From the IMG/VR virus record IMGVR_UViG_3300045256_000753, positions 37,638 to 101,637 of that record: 64,000 nucleotides of DNA; one strand, given 5' to 3'. The notes under the pieces are model-generated. The model had not been told where the DNA came from, ran no database searches, and saw only the letters and a program-made list of their open reading frames with translations. Made by a program: the position numbers and the translations under genes. This document shows positions 27,216 to 35,351 of this stretch, in pieces (position 1 is the stretch's first letter; the number at the start of each line of letters is the position of its first letter). This stretch comes from a virus.

Positions 27216-27929
27216 TCAGACCGGGACGATGAGGTTCGAGTTCGCAGCGAAGCGGAGCGAGTAGCCCTTGCCCGGGCCACCGCTCGCCGACGTGGGCGCG
27301 AGACCCGTGTCGATGAACTCGCCGTACTGCGAGATGCCGTCGATGATGTCGGTGACGGTGACGGAGGAGTTCTCCGCGACCATCGCCGCATCCGACGTGA
27401 ACGAGGCGCTGTACGAGTTGAGCCAGCAACCCTCGAAGAACGTGAGCAGAGCGCGCGGCGTCACGATCGGGTTGTCGGCCGACGTCGGACCGTTGGTCAC
27501 CGTCGCCTGAATCGAGGTGCCGTTCGGATCTTGCAGGACCGCGATCTCCGAGAAGACGAGTTCTTGCTTGATGTCGAATGGCCAGCGGTGGTGACGGAGC
27601 GAACGAGCGAGGCCGTCGATGCCGCCCTTGTAGCCGAGGACCTGGAACAGGTTCGCGGTGTAGAGCAGCGTCTTGTTGAGGGTGAGCGTCATCGGCTCGG
27701 TGACGGACGGAACGAGTTCCGCGATCTGGTCACCGAAACCCACCCCGCGCACCGGGTCGATCGTACGCGACTCGTCGAAGCCGAACTCCGAGATGACGCC
27801 GATCTGCTGGAAGGCTTGCGCGTTGGTCGCGTAGCCGTAGACCTTGTTCTTTTGAGAGACCGCCGCCCTCGTGTTGGGGGCAGTCCCCATACGGTAGATG
27901 TAGTTGGCGGTCGAGACGTTGCTCGGCAT
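27216..27929 (-). CDS. Tail tube protein (gp19-like)
   Basis: 237 aa. Size, all-beta character and position (before chaperone-like genes and tape measure) fit the inner tube of contractile tails. Segments include QIGVISEFGFDESRTIDPVR, VPSVTEPMTLTLNKTLLY and FEGCWLNSYSASFTSDAAMV followed by a central ENSSVTVTDI strand, similar in outline to myovirus tube proteins where the EGCWLNSYS-type strand belongs to the beta-sandwich core. The tube polymerises inside the sheath and channels DNA. Not adjacent to the sheath gene, which lies 15 kb upstream past the fibre region; this separation is unusual since sheath and tube are often neighbours. Confidence 0.7.
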   Translation of the reverse strand: MPSNVSTANYIYRMGTAPNTRAAVSQKNKVYGYATNAQAFQQIGVISEFGFDESRTIDPVRGVGFGDQIAELVPSVTEPMTLTLNKTLLYTANLFQVLGYKGGIDGLARSLRHHRWPFDIKQELVFSEIAVLQDPNGTSIQATVTNGPTSADNPIVTPRALLTFFEGCWLNSYSASFTSDAAMVAENSSVTVTDIIDGISQYGEFIDTGLAPTSASGGPGKGYSLRFAANSNLIVPV

Positions 27930-27947
27930 GGCTTACCCCTTCTCCCC

Positions 27948-28784
27948 TCAGACCTTTGCGCTCGCGAACATGGCGTGAAGGTGTGACGACTTCTCCCCGA
28001 GCTTCGAGAGCGCGGTCTTGGCTTCCGGCTCCTTGAACTTGGGGTGGCTGACGATGAGGTTCACGTTGCTCGCGATCTTGTGCAGATCGCCCTTCGCGCG
28101 GGCAACGTCGAATTTCTTGCCGGCGAGAACGAGCTGGTCGATCTTCTCCTCGGTCATGGTGACCTGGGCGAGGATCGCGTTCGCCATCTTGGCGTGCTCG
28201 TCCGAAGCCGTCATCGAGCGGGCACTCTGGCCGCTCGGGAGCTTCTCCGGGAGTCCGTAGTAGGACGAATTCTGGCTCTGGTTGCCGTAGACCGAGGGAC
28301 GACGCAGCCAGGCAACGAGATCGTTGAGGCGATCGATGTCGTCCTTCATCGACTGGGCCGAGATCGAGCCCGCACCAGCCTCTTTTGCGTGCTGCTGGAG
28401 GTTGGCGATCTGAGCCTCGATGCGAGCCACCTGGTTCGCAATCGCATCCTTCGTGAACTGTTCCGCGTCAGCCATGGTCCTGCCTTGCCTGTGTGAAGGG
28501 GTTCGATTTGACGGGAGAATAAGTGGAATAGAGCGACCAGACGACCACCTGGCTCGGTGGGGCTTGAGAAGCTCCCACATTCGCTCCAGATCGACCGTCA
28601 ACATCGATTCCCCCTCGGCCAAAAAGGTGTCCAGCGTCTGTTTTGCGGACCTGGACCCCACCGCCAGCTCGGTCACAAACTTGAGGACCGAGACGGACCC
28701 GAGCATGTACTTGACCCCATCGGGGGTCCGTACCCAATCGCTAAGCCCATCCGTACCAACGGTGACGAGCGCCTTTTGGGCCAT
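27948..28784 (-). CDS. Helical protein of unknown function upstream of tail tube
   Basis: 278 aa, not recognised. The N-terminal 75 residues look like a compact domain (MAQKALVTVGTDGLSDWVRT ending in ELLKPHR); a basic low-complexity linker follows; residues 104-278 are helical (ANQVARIEAQIANLQQHAK, KMANAILAQVTMTEEKIDQL). An internal ATG at 28475 (MADAEQFTKD) preceded by a purine-rich GGCAGGA could start a separate 175-aa protein, so this may be two products from one frame. It sits 18 bases before the tube gene. Probably a virion or tail-assembly protein. Confidence 0.55.
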   Translation of the reverse strand: MAQKALVTVGTDGLSDWVRTPDGVKYMLGSVSVLKFVTELAVGSRSAKQTLDTFLAEGESMLTVDLERMWELLKPHRARWSSGRSIPLILPSNRTPSHRQGRTMADAEQFTKDAIANQVARIEAQIANLQQHAKEAGAGSISAQSMKDDIDRLNDLVAWLRRPSVYGNQSQNSSYYGLPEKLPSGQSARSMTASDEHAKMANAILAQVTMTEEKIDQLVLAGKKFDVARAKGDLHKIASNVNLIVSHPKFKEPEAKTALSKLGEKSSHLHAMFASAKV

Positions 28785-28808
28785 CGCCTACGGAGGCACA
28801 CGAAAGGA

Positions 28809-29645
28809 TTACACGCGGACGAGCACCTGGATCAGGTGGCTGCTCAAGATGGTCGTGCCGTCCTCCGGATACAGCCAAAGGCCATTCGTTTTCCAGCCGG
28901 GAAGCTCCCCCATGGCGGTTTCCATCTCGTTCAGGATCTTTGCCGCCATCTCCAAACGGAACGGCACATGGGGCCCCTTCCGCCCGATCAAGACATTTTG
29001 GCGCCCGTCGATGACGGGCCCAAAGAGAGCCCCACGGAGGTAGCCCCTACGGAAGAGGCTCTCCCACCCATCTTCGAACGAGCCCTTCGTCTCGGCAACA
29101 ACGAAGCCCTGACTCCCTGCATCGATCAACCACGGCTCGGGGGGTTCCTGGCCAAGGTGAGGAAGTTGGCCCGTCTCGATATAGTCCTTGATGAAGTCCA
29201 CGCAATTTTCCAACCGAGAATCGATCTCGGATTGGACAAGGCCGTTGGGAAATTGGGTCCGCAGGAATTTGAGGAGGCGTGACAGCTCCGGATCAACGTG
29301 AGCGTGCCCAATGATCCCTCGTCGGTGCACGAGATCGGTCGCGGCAACGAAAGCTGCCGTTGCCGGCATGTCGATGAAGCGCCTGTTGCTCGCCAACACG
29401 ATCGCCACGAGAGTGTCCACGTCCCGAATGCCTTTCGTCGCGAACACCGGCGGCATGGGCCGTCCCTGAATCAGATCGTCGAAGAAGCTTGTGAGGGCGC
29501 CTGGGTCTGCCCAACCGAACTCCTCACCGTGATGCTCGTAGACGTAGAGCGATGAGTCGCCCGTTTGTGCCCTTGAGGCACCCGTCTCGAAAGAGATCGC
29601 GTTCGGAACCACCCCGGATAGAGAATCATCGAGGATGATCTGCAT
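28809..29645 (-). CDS. Possible metal-dependent hydrolase-like protein of unknown function
   Basis: 278 aa. Contains an EHHGEEFGW motif near residue 38 and a GIRDVDTLVAIVLASNRRF stretch near 68, followed by ATDLVHRRGIIGHAHVDPEL. Clustered His and Asp residues of this kind resemble metal-binding phosphoesterases of the DHH type in a loose way, but the order and spacing do not match a canonical family with certainty. The C-terminal half (SLFRRGYLRGALFG, GPHVPFRLEMAAKILNEME) is mixed alpha/beta. It lies between the repeat-fibre protein and a helical protein upstream of the tube gene. It is not obviously structural, so an enzymatic or regulatory role in virion assembly is possible. Function unassigned. 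Confidence 0.5.
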   Translation of the reverse strand: MQIILDDSLSGVVPNAISFETGASRAQTGDSSLYVYEHHGEEFGWADPGALTSFFDDLIQGRPMPPVFATKGIRDVDTLVAIVLASNRRFIDMPATAAFVAATDLVHRRGIIGHAHVDPELSRLLKFLRTQFPNGLVQSEIDSRLENCVDFIKDYIETGQLPHLGQEPPEPWLIDAGSQGFVVAETKGSFEDGWESLFRRGYLRGALFGPVIDGRQNVLIGRKGPHVPFRLEMAAKILNEMETAMGELPGWKTNGLWLYPEDGTTILSSHLIQVLVRV

Positions 29646-29653
29646 GAGGGTGC

Positions 29654-31111
29654 TTACACCCGTGCCCTATGGACGTGAGGTCGTGGGAAGCTAGCGAGGT
29701 ATTCGGGGTGGATGCGAACGAGACGATTTTTGGTGTCCTCCCACGGAAGAACAGCCAAGTCCGATGGGGCTCCTCGGTGGTCTTGAGCCGCAACGTATGC
29801 TGCGAAGTTATCCCAGACAATGCGGGGGATTGGGATTGTTCCGTTCTCGTACCCCCGGATTACGGAGAGGGGTGTATCGAACAGGAGCGCCAGATCCTCC
29901 GGGTCCAATTGCACAGCTTGCCGTAGGAAGACCCATGTTTCCGGCGTAATCTGGCCCCAAGAGATCACGATGCTGGCAGCACGGAGCCTGGCGAGTTTCT
30001 TGTTCGTGTCTGCGAAGTACGTCTGCCCGCGTCGAGTTTTGACTCCGGGGATCAAGGCAACGAAGGTCGTGCCCGTATTCTCCATGGGGATGAAAAAGTC
30101 GAAGAAGCCCTTCGTTCCACGCGGCAGATCGTTAACGGTTGCGTAGAGTCGTGGCGCGGGCGTTTCGGCGATGTCGATCGCATCGCTTACGCGTATGTTG
30201 TAGGTGAAGCTTCCGCTGATCGCAACGTCGTCTGTGACCGAGACGGCATCCGAGATGAAGTAATTCCCGGAAAAGCTCTCAACACGAACGACGTCGGTGA
30301 CCCCCAGCGTGTCCGTGTTCCGACGAATGAAGTCCACCTGACGAGAACCGTCGTCGGTGGCGTTCATACTGTCTGTCAGGGCCCGACTATTGTCCGTGGA
30401 TGTCCGGAGTGCGTCCGTCGCGGAAAGGGCGTCTGTCGATGTGCGGTTGAACGTAGTGCTTCGGCTGACACTATCGAGGATCGTTGCGGTGTTCGCATCG
30501 GTCCTGGAGAAATGGGCCGTTCGCTGTGTCGAGTCCGTGACGGTGGCAGTATCTTGCTGCGGTCGGTTGAATTCCCTACCTGCGACGGCGCTGTCGGTGA
30601 CCGTCGCTGAATCAGTTGCACTTCGAGCGTACACTGCCGAAGTAAGAGTGTTGTCCGAAACGTCGAGATCTTCAGTGACCGAGATCTCGATACGCCCAGC
30701 AATTTGAATTGTGAGCGAATCCGTAATCGTGGCGCTGTCCGTTACCTTCTTGGCGTACTGCGCCGATAGGGCGAGGGCATCGGTAACAGACGGGCTGTCC
30801 GAAAGCTTCCGGTTGTACCCCAACGATGTCTTTGGGGTGTCGCTGACCGAAAAGCTGTCCGATGTGCTTCGGTTGAATTGCGAAGAGATCTTGGTGGTGT
30901 CCGTGAACGACGCGCTGTCCGTCGCCGCCCGGCTGTTTTGTGCGGCGATCTTGGTCGAATCCGTAACGGCTACGCTGTCCGATGCGAGCCGGTTGGCTTG
31001 CAATGATCGGGTCGTAGTGTCCGTAACAGAGACCGAATCGCTCAGAGAAACGCTATACGCTATCCCGAGCGCGAGATCTTGATTGAATAGGATCCAGACG
31101 CCACCGGGCAT
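29654..31111 (-). CDS. Repeat-rich fibre-like protein with C-terminal MqsA/XRE-like helix-turn-helix
   Basis: 485 aa. Residues about 24-318 consist of some fifteen 20-residue repeats with the core SDSVSVTD followed by a basic strand ending in NR; these resemble beta-repeat stalks of phage fibres and the repeats of the next protein upstream. From about residue 370 the sequence changes: KKLARLRAASIVISWGQITP, then an RQAVQLDPEDLALLFDTPLS segment and GYENGTIPIPRIVWDNF. This matches the layout of the C-terminal helix-turn-helix of MqsA/YgiT antitoxins and XRE regulators (turn, Y/W-E-x-G, then P). Zinc-ligand cysteines of MqsA are absent. A DNA-binding-like domain on a fibre-type protein is unexpected; it may be structural in this context. 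Confidence 0.6.
   Translation of the reverse strand: MPGGVWILFNQDLALGIAYSVSLSDSVSVTDTTTRSLQANRLASDSVAVTDSTKIAAQNSRAATDSASFTDTTKISSQFNRSTSDSFSVSDTPKTSLGYNRKLSDSPSVTDALALSAQYAKKVTDSATITDSLTIQIAGRIEISVTEDLDVSDNTLTSAVYARSATDSATVTDSAVAGREFNRPQQDTATVTDSTQRTAHFSRTDANTATILDSVSRSTTFNRTSTDALSATDALRTSTDNSRALTDSMNATDDGSRQVDFIRRNTDTLGVTDVVRVESFSGNYFISDAVSVTDDVAISGSFTYNIRVSDAIDIAETPAPRLYATVNDLPRGTKGFFDFFIPMENTGTTFVALIPGVKTRRGQTYFADTNKKLARLRAASIVISWGQITPETWVFLRQAVQLDPEDLALLFDTPLSVIRGYENGTIPIPRIVWDNFAAYVAAQDHRGAPSDLAVLPWEDTKNRLVRIHPEYLASFPRPHVHRARV
30130..31045 (-). repeat. Fifteen degenerate 60-bp coding repeats
   Basis: About fifteen tandem 20-codon units encode the fibre-like stalk, each built around S/T-D-S-x-S/T-x-T/S-D and ending with a hydrophobic-x-x-N-R segment. 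Units are diverged at DNA level, unlike those of the upstream 790-aa gene, so this array is the older or less homogenised one. Confidence 0.8.
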
Positions 31112-31193
31112 GGTCTAGCCTAACCTTCGACCTGTAGGCCGTCGAAGTTTCCCGGATGAGTTGTGGCGATCTTGGGCACGACTTCCTATCCCC
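31112..31193 (-). other. 82-base gap between two fibre genes
   Basis: No terminator or promoter is evident. A 19-codon GTG-initiated frame (31120-31179, MPKIATTHPGNFDGLQVEG) has an AGGA six bases upstream but is too short to claim as a gene. Confidence 0.4.
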
Positions 31194-33566
31194 TCATTCG
31201 AAGTCATCAAACCAAATGAAGAAGCGCGTGGAATTGTGGGTCGTGATCTGAGATACGAAGTCCGAAGGCGTTGAGATGCTTTCGGAAATCGTACGCGACC
31301 CAATGTACCGGCGAACAACAGCATCGTTGATGCTGATGGCTTCACTAATCGTGCGGCTGCCAGAGAATGCACGAGTGATCGCATCAGAAATGCTGACCGA
31401 TTCCGAGATCGTTCGGCTCTGCACGAGAGCCCGAGCGATCGAATCGCTGGGTTGGGTGATGCTCTCACTGACAACCCGTGCTCCTGCGAACGCACGAGCT
31501 ACGGAGTCTGAAGGCGTCGTGATGCTCTCAGAGATCGAACGCGCCGAGACCACATGCCGCGCAATGGCGTCGGTGGGGGTCGTAACGCTCTCCGAGATGT
31601 TTCGGAATCCCGTGAACTGTCTGGAGATCGCGTCGCTGATCGAGATGGATTCGGCGAGCGCACGAGAGCCCGCGAAGGCTCGTGAGATTGCGTCGCTGAT
31701 AGAGACGCTCTCGGAAATGGTGCGCGCATTGACCGCTCGACGGGTGACCGCATCGCTAACGGAAACGGACTCTGCGATTGTTCGGGCACCAGCAAAGGCT
31801 CTCGCGACCGAATCGCTGACGGACACGGATTCGGAGACCGTCCGGGCGCCCGCAAAGGCTCGCGCAATTGCGTCTGAGGGTTGAGTGATGCTGTCGGAGA
31901 TTGTCCGAAGGAGCTGGGCCGTCCGGGCAATTGCATCGGAGGGCTGGGTAATGGATTCAGAAACGGTCCTCGCTCCAGCGAAGGCACGGGCAACTGCATC
32001 CGAGATGCTGACGGTTTCGCTTAGCGCACGTGACCCGGCAAAGGCACGCGTAAGGGCATCGGAGGGTTGCGTGATCGATTCAGCAACCGAACGGAAATCG
32101 GCGACCGCACGAGCAACGACATCACTCGGTTGTGTGATGGAGTCGGAGATGCTTCGAGAGCCGGCAAAGGCACGGGTGATGGCGTCCGAGATGCTGATGC
32201 TCTCGCTAATTGCTCGTATTGCTGCATACACACGAGCAACGGAATCGGTCGGTTGGGTGATCGAGTCGGAGATCGTTCGGTTCGCGGCAACGACCCGAAC
32301 GAGCGTATCACTAGGCTGCGTGATGGAGTCGGAGATGGCGCGAGAGGCAGCGATTGTTCGAGCAACGGCGTCCGAGACGCTGACGCTTTCACTGAGTGCA
32401 CGAGAGCCAGCAAAGGCACGCGTAAGGGCATCGGAGGGTTGCGTGATCGAGTCGGAGATCGTTCGGTTCGCGGCATCGACCCGAGCGATGGCATCACTCG
32501 GCTGCGTGATGGAGTCAGAGATCGTTCGACGCCCGACGAATTGCCGGGAGATAGCATCCGAGATCGATATCGATTCGGAAATGGCGCGTGCTCCGACGAA
32601 GACACGAGACACGCCTGTGACAGCAGAGGGGACGACAGCGAGGAGGGTCGTCGCCCAGTCGTCGTTGCCCGTGGAGGTCGCTTGGTAATTGCCGGTCGCG
32701 CCTTGGGAGGCGTTGGCGATCTTGCCGAGATTCCAGATCGTTCCGAATGACGCGAAGGTATTGTCTTGGCCAGGCCCCATGAAAGTAAACGATGGGAAGT
32801 CCGACGAGATCGTGGCGTTGTTGTCTCCCAGCCAGAACAAGAAAAGCCACTCGTTGGCCTTCGTGGTCGTGAGGCCGTTCGCTGTCAATGTGCTGGAGAA
32901 GCCGCTGTTTGTCGTTGGTGCTCCGGCGCCTGAGTCGATTGGACTGACCGAATCAGCCCCACGCAAACAAACACACGCGATACCAACTCCAAAAGTGCTC
33001 GTCGGAGATGTGCTGAATGTGTAGTTCGCAGCCGGGGAGCCGGAGAGCTGAAGGATGTAGACTGCCGAAGAGATCGCGTCATCGCCCCCGCTCGGGTGAT
33101 CGATGCGTGTACCGGAAACAAGTGTCGCGCCAGTTGGGGGCGTGACGGTCGCACCAGTTTGGTCATACCAGGCGACGAAGAAGACGAGAAGATCGCCGGA
33201 CTGAGCGCCCGCAGGAGTGCTTACGACACCTGGGTTTGTCGCCGTCGCAGCCGAAGTCGTCATCGACCCGACTTGCGTGATGGTCGAAGAGCCGCTGCCA
33301 TCCGTAGGAGTCGTAATCGACTCCGTGATGGTGCGCGCATAGTGAGCGATCCTCGTGATGGCATCGCTGATGGAAATCGATTCGCTGATGGTCCGTGCAC
33401 CAACGAACCGACGTGCGATGGCATCCGAGATCGAGATCGACTCGGTAATCGTTCGGGCGCCGACAAATACTCGTGAGCTTACCGAATCGGACGGAGTGGT
33501 GATGGACTCCGGGATCGATCTTGTGTAAGACTGCGCGCCACCTAGAAGAGCGAGTAGGAGCGACAT
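31194..33566 (-). CDS. Repeat-rich tail fibre protein with inserted beta domain
   Basis: 790 aa. About 25 tandem units of 20 or 21 residues of two kinds: 20-residue units with ESISISDAI and 21-residue units with DSITQPSDAI, each ending in a G-S/A-R-type turn. Three complete units precede, and 22 follow, a domain of roughly 235 residues (91-327) containing GAQSGDLLVFFVAWYDQTGA, VYILQLSG and VCLRGADSVSPID, the outline of a beta-sandwich found in adhesins and fibres. The array is probably a long fibrous stalk and the inserted domain a side binding site. The C-terminus is a short aromatic peptide (TRFFIWFDDFE). ATG 33566 is preceded by GGGAG. Likely a host-recognition fibre; trimerisation is presumed. 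Confidence 0.65.
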   Translation of the reverse strand: MSLLLALLGGAQSYTRSIPESITTPSDSVSSRVFVGARTITESISISDAIARRFVGARTISESISISDAITRIAHYARTITESITTPTDGSGSSTITQVGSMTTSAATATNPGVVSTPAGAQSGDLLVFFVAWYDQTGATVTPPTGATLVSGTRIDHPSGGDDAISSAVYILQLSGSPAANYTFSTSPTSTFGVGIACVCLRGADSVSPIDSGAGAPTTNSGFSSTLTANGLTTTKANEWLFLFWLGDNNATISSDFPSFTFMGPGQDNTFASFGTIWNLGKIANASQGATGNYQATSTGNDDWATTLLAVVPSAVTGVSRVFVGARAISESISISDAISRQFVGRRTISDSITQPSDAIARVDAANRTISDSITQPSDALTRAFAGSRALSESVSVSDAVARTIAASRAISDSITQPSDTLVRVVAANRTISDSITQPTDSVARVYAAIRAISESISISDAITRAFAGSRSISDSITQPSDVVARAVADFRSVAESITQPSDALTRAFAGSRALSETVSISDAVARAFAGARTVSESITQPSDAIARTAQLLRTISDSITQPSDAIARAFAGARTVSESVSVSDSVARAFAGARTIAESVSVSDAVTRRAVNARTISESVSISDAISRAFAGSRALAESISISDAISRQFTGFRNISESVTTPTDAIARHVVSARSISESITTPSDSVARAFAGARVVSESITQPSDSIARALVQSRTISESVSISDAITRAFSGSRTISEAISINDAVVRRYIGSRTISESISTPSDFVSQITTHNSTRFFIWFDDFE
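31235..32595 (-). repeat. Higher-order coding repeat array (60/63-bp units, 186-bp period)
   Basis: Twenty-two tandem units follow the inserted domain. The first twelve run as one 20-residue unit plus two 21-residue units repeated four times, a 62-residue (186-bp) higher-order period; the remainder is less regular. A 41-base stretch is identical at 32038-32078 and 32410-32450, exactly 372 bases (two periods) apart, indicating recent homogenisation or unequal exchange. Confidence 0.85.
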
Positions 33567-33579
33567 GCTCCCTCACTCC

Positions 33580-35046
33580 CTAAATCCAGTAGCCGTCGAA
33601 CGTGACCAGGAAGGTGATGACGCCAGAGGTAGTCACCGTTCCGACGTTCTTGGCACAGATCGCAATGAATTCACCCGGGTTGACTGGGATCGGCGAGTTG
33701 AAAGCCATGTATTGGCCGCTGGCCGAACCAATCGTACCAACGGCGGCGGCAGCGGCGAAAAGCTCCATGCCGATTGGGATGCGGCGTGGTGCCTTTGCTG
33801 TGTTGGTAACGAAGCTTCCGGATTCGGCCGTCGCCATCGAGACAGCCGTGTGGCCGTATGCGAGAGAGTAGAAGTATTGAACGGGACCACCAACGAGGAC
33901 GGTGGTCACCATGCTTTGAATGCGGACGCCCGTGCACATGAATGTGCGAGGTGTCTGCGTAGCGCTGCCTGCCGGGTTCTGGTAGCTGCAAACGATCCCG
34001 TCCGTGTTCGCCGCCAACGTCGGCAACGTCGCAAATTGACCCCCAAGACCGGTACCCAGGGCGGCGGTGGTATTGGTCATCGCTGCACCCGCGCCAGGAG
34101 CAAGCGAGTTCGTGTAGAGAGCAAGCGAACCCATGGTGCCGCCCGAAAGACCTTGACCAGCTCCTTTCTGGAGGGCCATCTGGTGCGAGTAGGGTGCAGC
34201 GAGCTGGAGGGACCGCTGGATTACGCTACAGTCGCTCCATTTGAGCTGCATCTGCGGCGAACCAGAAACCGTGTTGGAGTTGCGGTACTGAACCGCAATG
34301 GGCAACGCCGTGGTCGCAAACGGCTCGCTCTGCGCTGCCGGAGTTGCGAGCGTCCCGTACAGCACGGGACCGGTACCCATGTCGATCCAGAACTCCGTGC
34401 TTCCTTCACCAACGATGATGATGAAGGCGGATACAGTGTTGGGCGTGATCGTGGCCAGCAGGACGCTAGTAGTGGTTTCCACGCCGTTGTAATTGATGAC
34501 GCCGATCAAACCGGCCGACGAATAACGGTAGTAGATACCATCCGTGGGTGCTGCAACGGGCGAAGTAGCAGGCAAGAACAGTCCCGCCTCCCAGACCTCG
34601 TTTGTCAATGCGGCAGCAGTGATTTGAAGCGACATCGACACACGAAGCGACGCGCCGCCGAGGAGCTGAAAGTAGCGCCAGGAGGAGAGTGCACAGCCCG
34701 TTGCCGTCGTGGCCGTCGAGTTCGCGTTGAACAAGACCGAACCGCTCGATTGAGTACACGTCATCGTGGTGAAGACGTGCTTCCAGACACCCGTGTCCTG
34801 CGCGGTGGCGTTGAACGTGTAGTCGAAAATCGGCGTGTCGAGGCCGACTGCCAGGCGTCGCTGGGAGGTGATCCAGGGACTACGACGCAGAGAGGAGCCC
34901 GTGATGGTCCCAGGATCTTGCTCAATGAGCGCTAGCGCGTAGCCGGCCTGCGCCGCCGTTGTGGGCAGATTCGCCTTGAGGTTGTTGTTTGCATCAACCT
35001 CTGCGACGTTCCCGCTAGTATTTCCTTCAATGCGGATGCCCGACAT
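33580..35046 (-). CDS. Fibre-region beta-rich virion protein
   Basis: 488 aa from ATG 35046 (MSGIRIEGNTSGNVAEVDAN); GAGAGG lies 6 bases upstream, favouring this over the preceding GTG. The N-terminal segment GIRIEGNTSGNVAEVDANNN is of a type found at the start of fibre-region proteins in many phages and may be the attachment peptide. The rest is beta-rich with many small residues (VLFNANSTATTATGCAL, GEGSTEFWIDMGTGPVLYG), ending in a strand pair ITFLVTFDGYWI. The middle resembles lectin-like sandwiches (FQLLGGASLRVSMSLQI). No enzymatic motif. Probably a receptor-binding or virion surface protein. Confidence 0.6.
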   Translation of the reverse strand: MSGIRIEGNTSGNVAEVDANNNLKANLPTTAAQAGYALALIEQDPGTITGSSLRRSPWITSQRRLAVGLDTPIFDYTFNATAQDTGVWKHVFTTMTCTQSSGSVLFNANSTATTATGCALSSWRYFQLLGGASLRVSMSLQITAAALTNEVWEAGLFLPATSPVAAPTDGIYYRYSSAGLIGVINYNGVETTTSVLLATITPNTVSAFIIIVGEGSTEFWIDMGTGPVLYGTLATPAAQSEPFATTALPIAVQYRNSNTVSGSPQMQLKWSDCSVIQRSLQLAAPYSHQMALQKGAGQGLSGGTMGSLALYTNSLAPGAGAAMTNTTAALGTGLGGQFATLPTLAANTDGIVCSYQNPAGSATQTPRTFMCTGVRIQSMVTTVLVGGPVQYFYSLAYGHTAVSMATAESGSFVTNTAKAPRRIPIGMELFAAAAAVGTIGSASGQYMAFNSPIPVNPGEFIAICAKNVGTVTTSGVITFLVTFDGYWI

Positions 35047-35056
35047 CACTAACCTC

Positions 35057-35347
35057 TCAGTTCCAAACCCAACGAACTTGGAATGTGCTCGTCAACCGCC
35101 ACGAACTCTCCGCAAAAATAGTGAAACCCGTACCAGCAACAACGCTTCCGCACGTCAGCTTGATCGGCACGAGCTTGTGCTCTTCTGCATTGTGACCGGT
35201 AGCTCCGGACACGGTGGAATCTGCCATCATGAAAGCCTCGGCAAATGAGCCCGATAGAATGCCCGTTTGTCCGGTCACCACCACGCTCGTGACGTTGGTT
35301 CCCGGAGCGGCACCGAAATCGATGGTGGCAGTTCCTGTTGCTCCCAT
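35057..35347 (-). CDS. Small beta-rich virion protein
   Basis: 96 aa beginning MGATGTATIDFGAAPGTN, with SVVVTGQTGILSGSFAEAFM and a His-rich loop (GHNAEEHK), ending in aromatic strands (FQVRWVWN). Predicted as a single all-beta domain. Small proteins of this type (with the motif ATIDFGAAPG) occur in fibre or head clusters of other tailed phages. It lies 10 bases before the 488-aa protein and 4 bases after the 277-aa protein. A role as a fibre adaptor or decoration protein is plausible but unproven. Confidence 0.55.
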   Translation of the reverse strand: MGATGTATIDFGAAPGTNVTSVVVTGQTGILSGSFAEAFMMADSTVSGATGHNAEEHKLVPIKLTCGSVVAGTGFTIFAESSWRLTSTFQVRWVWN

Positions 35348-35351
35348 GGCT

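Noticed and set aside
31120-31179. 19-codon GTG-initiated micro-frame between fibre genes
   Set aside because: It has an AGGA upstream, but it is too short to separate from chance.
31235-32595. Possible CRISPR-like array because of regular repeats
   Set aside because: Repeats are 60/63-bp coding units in one open frame without spacers; they encode a fibre stalk.
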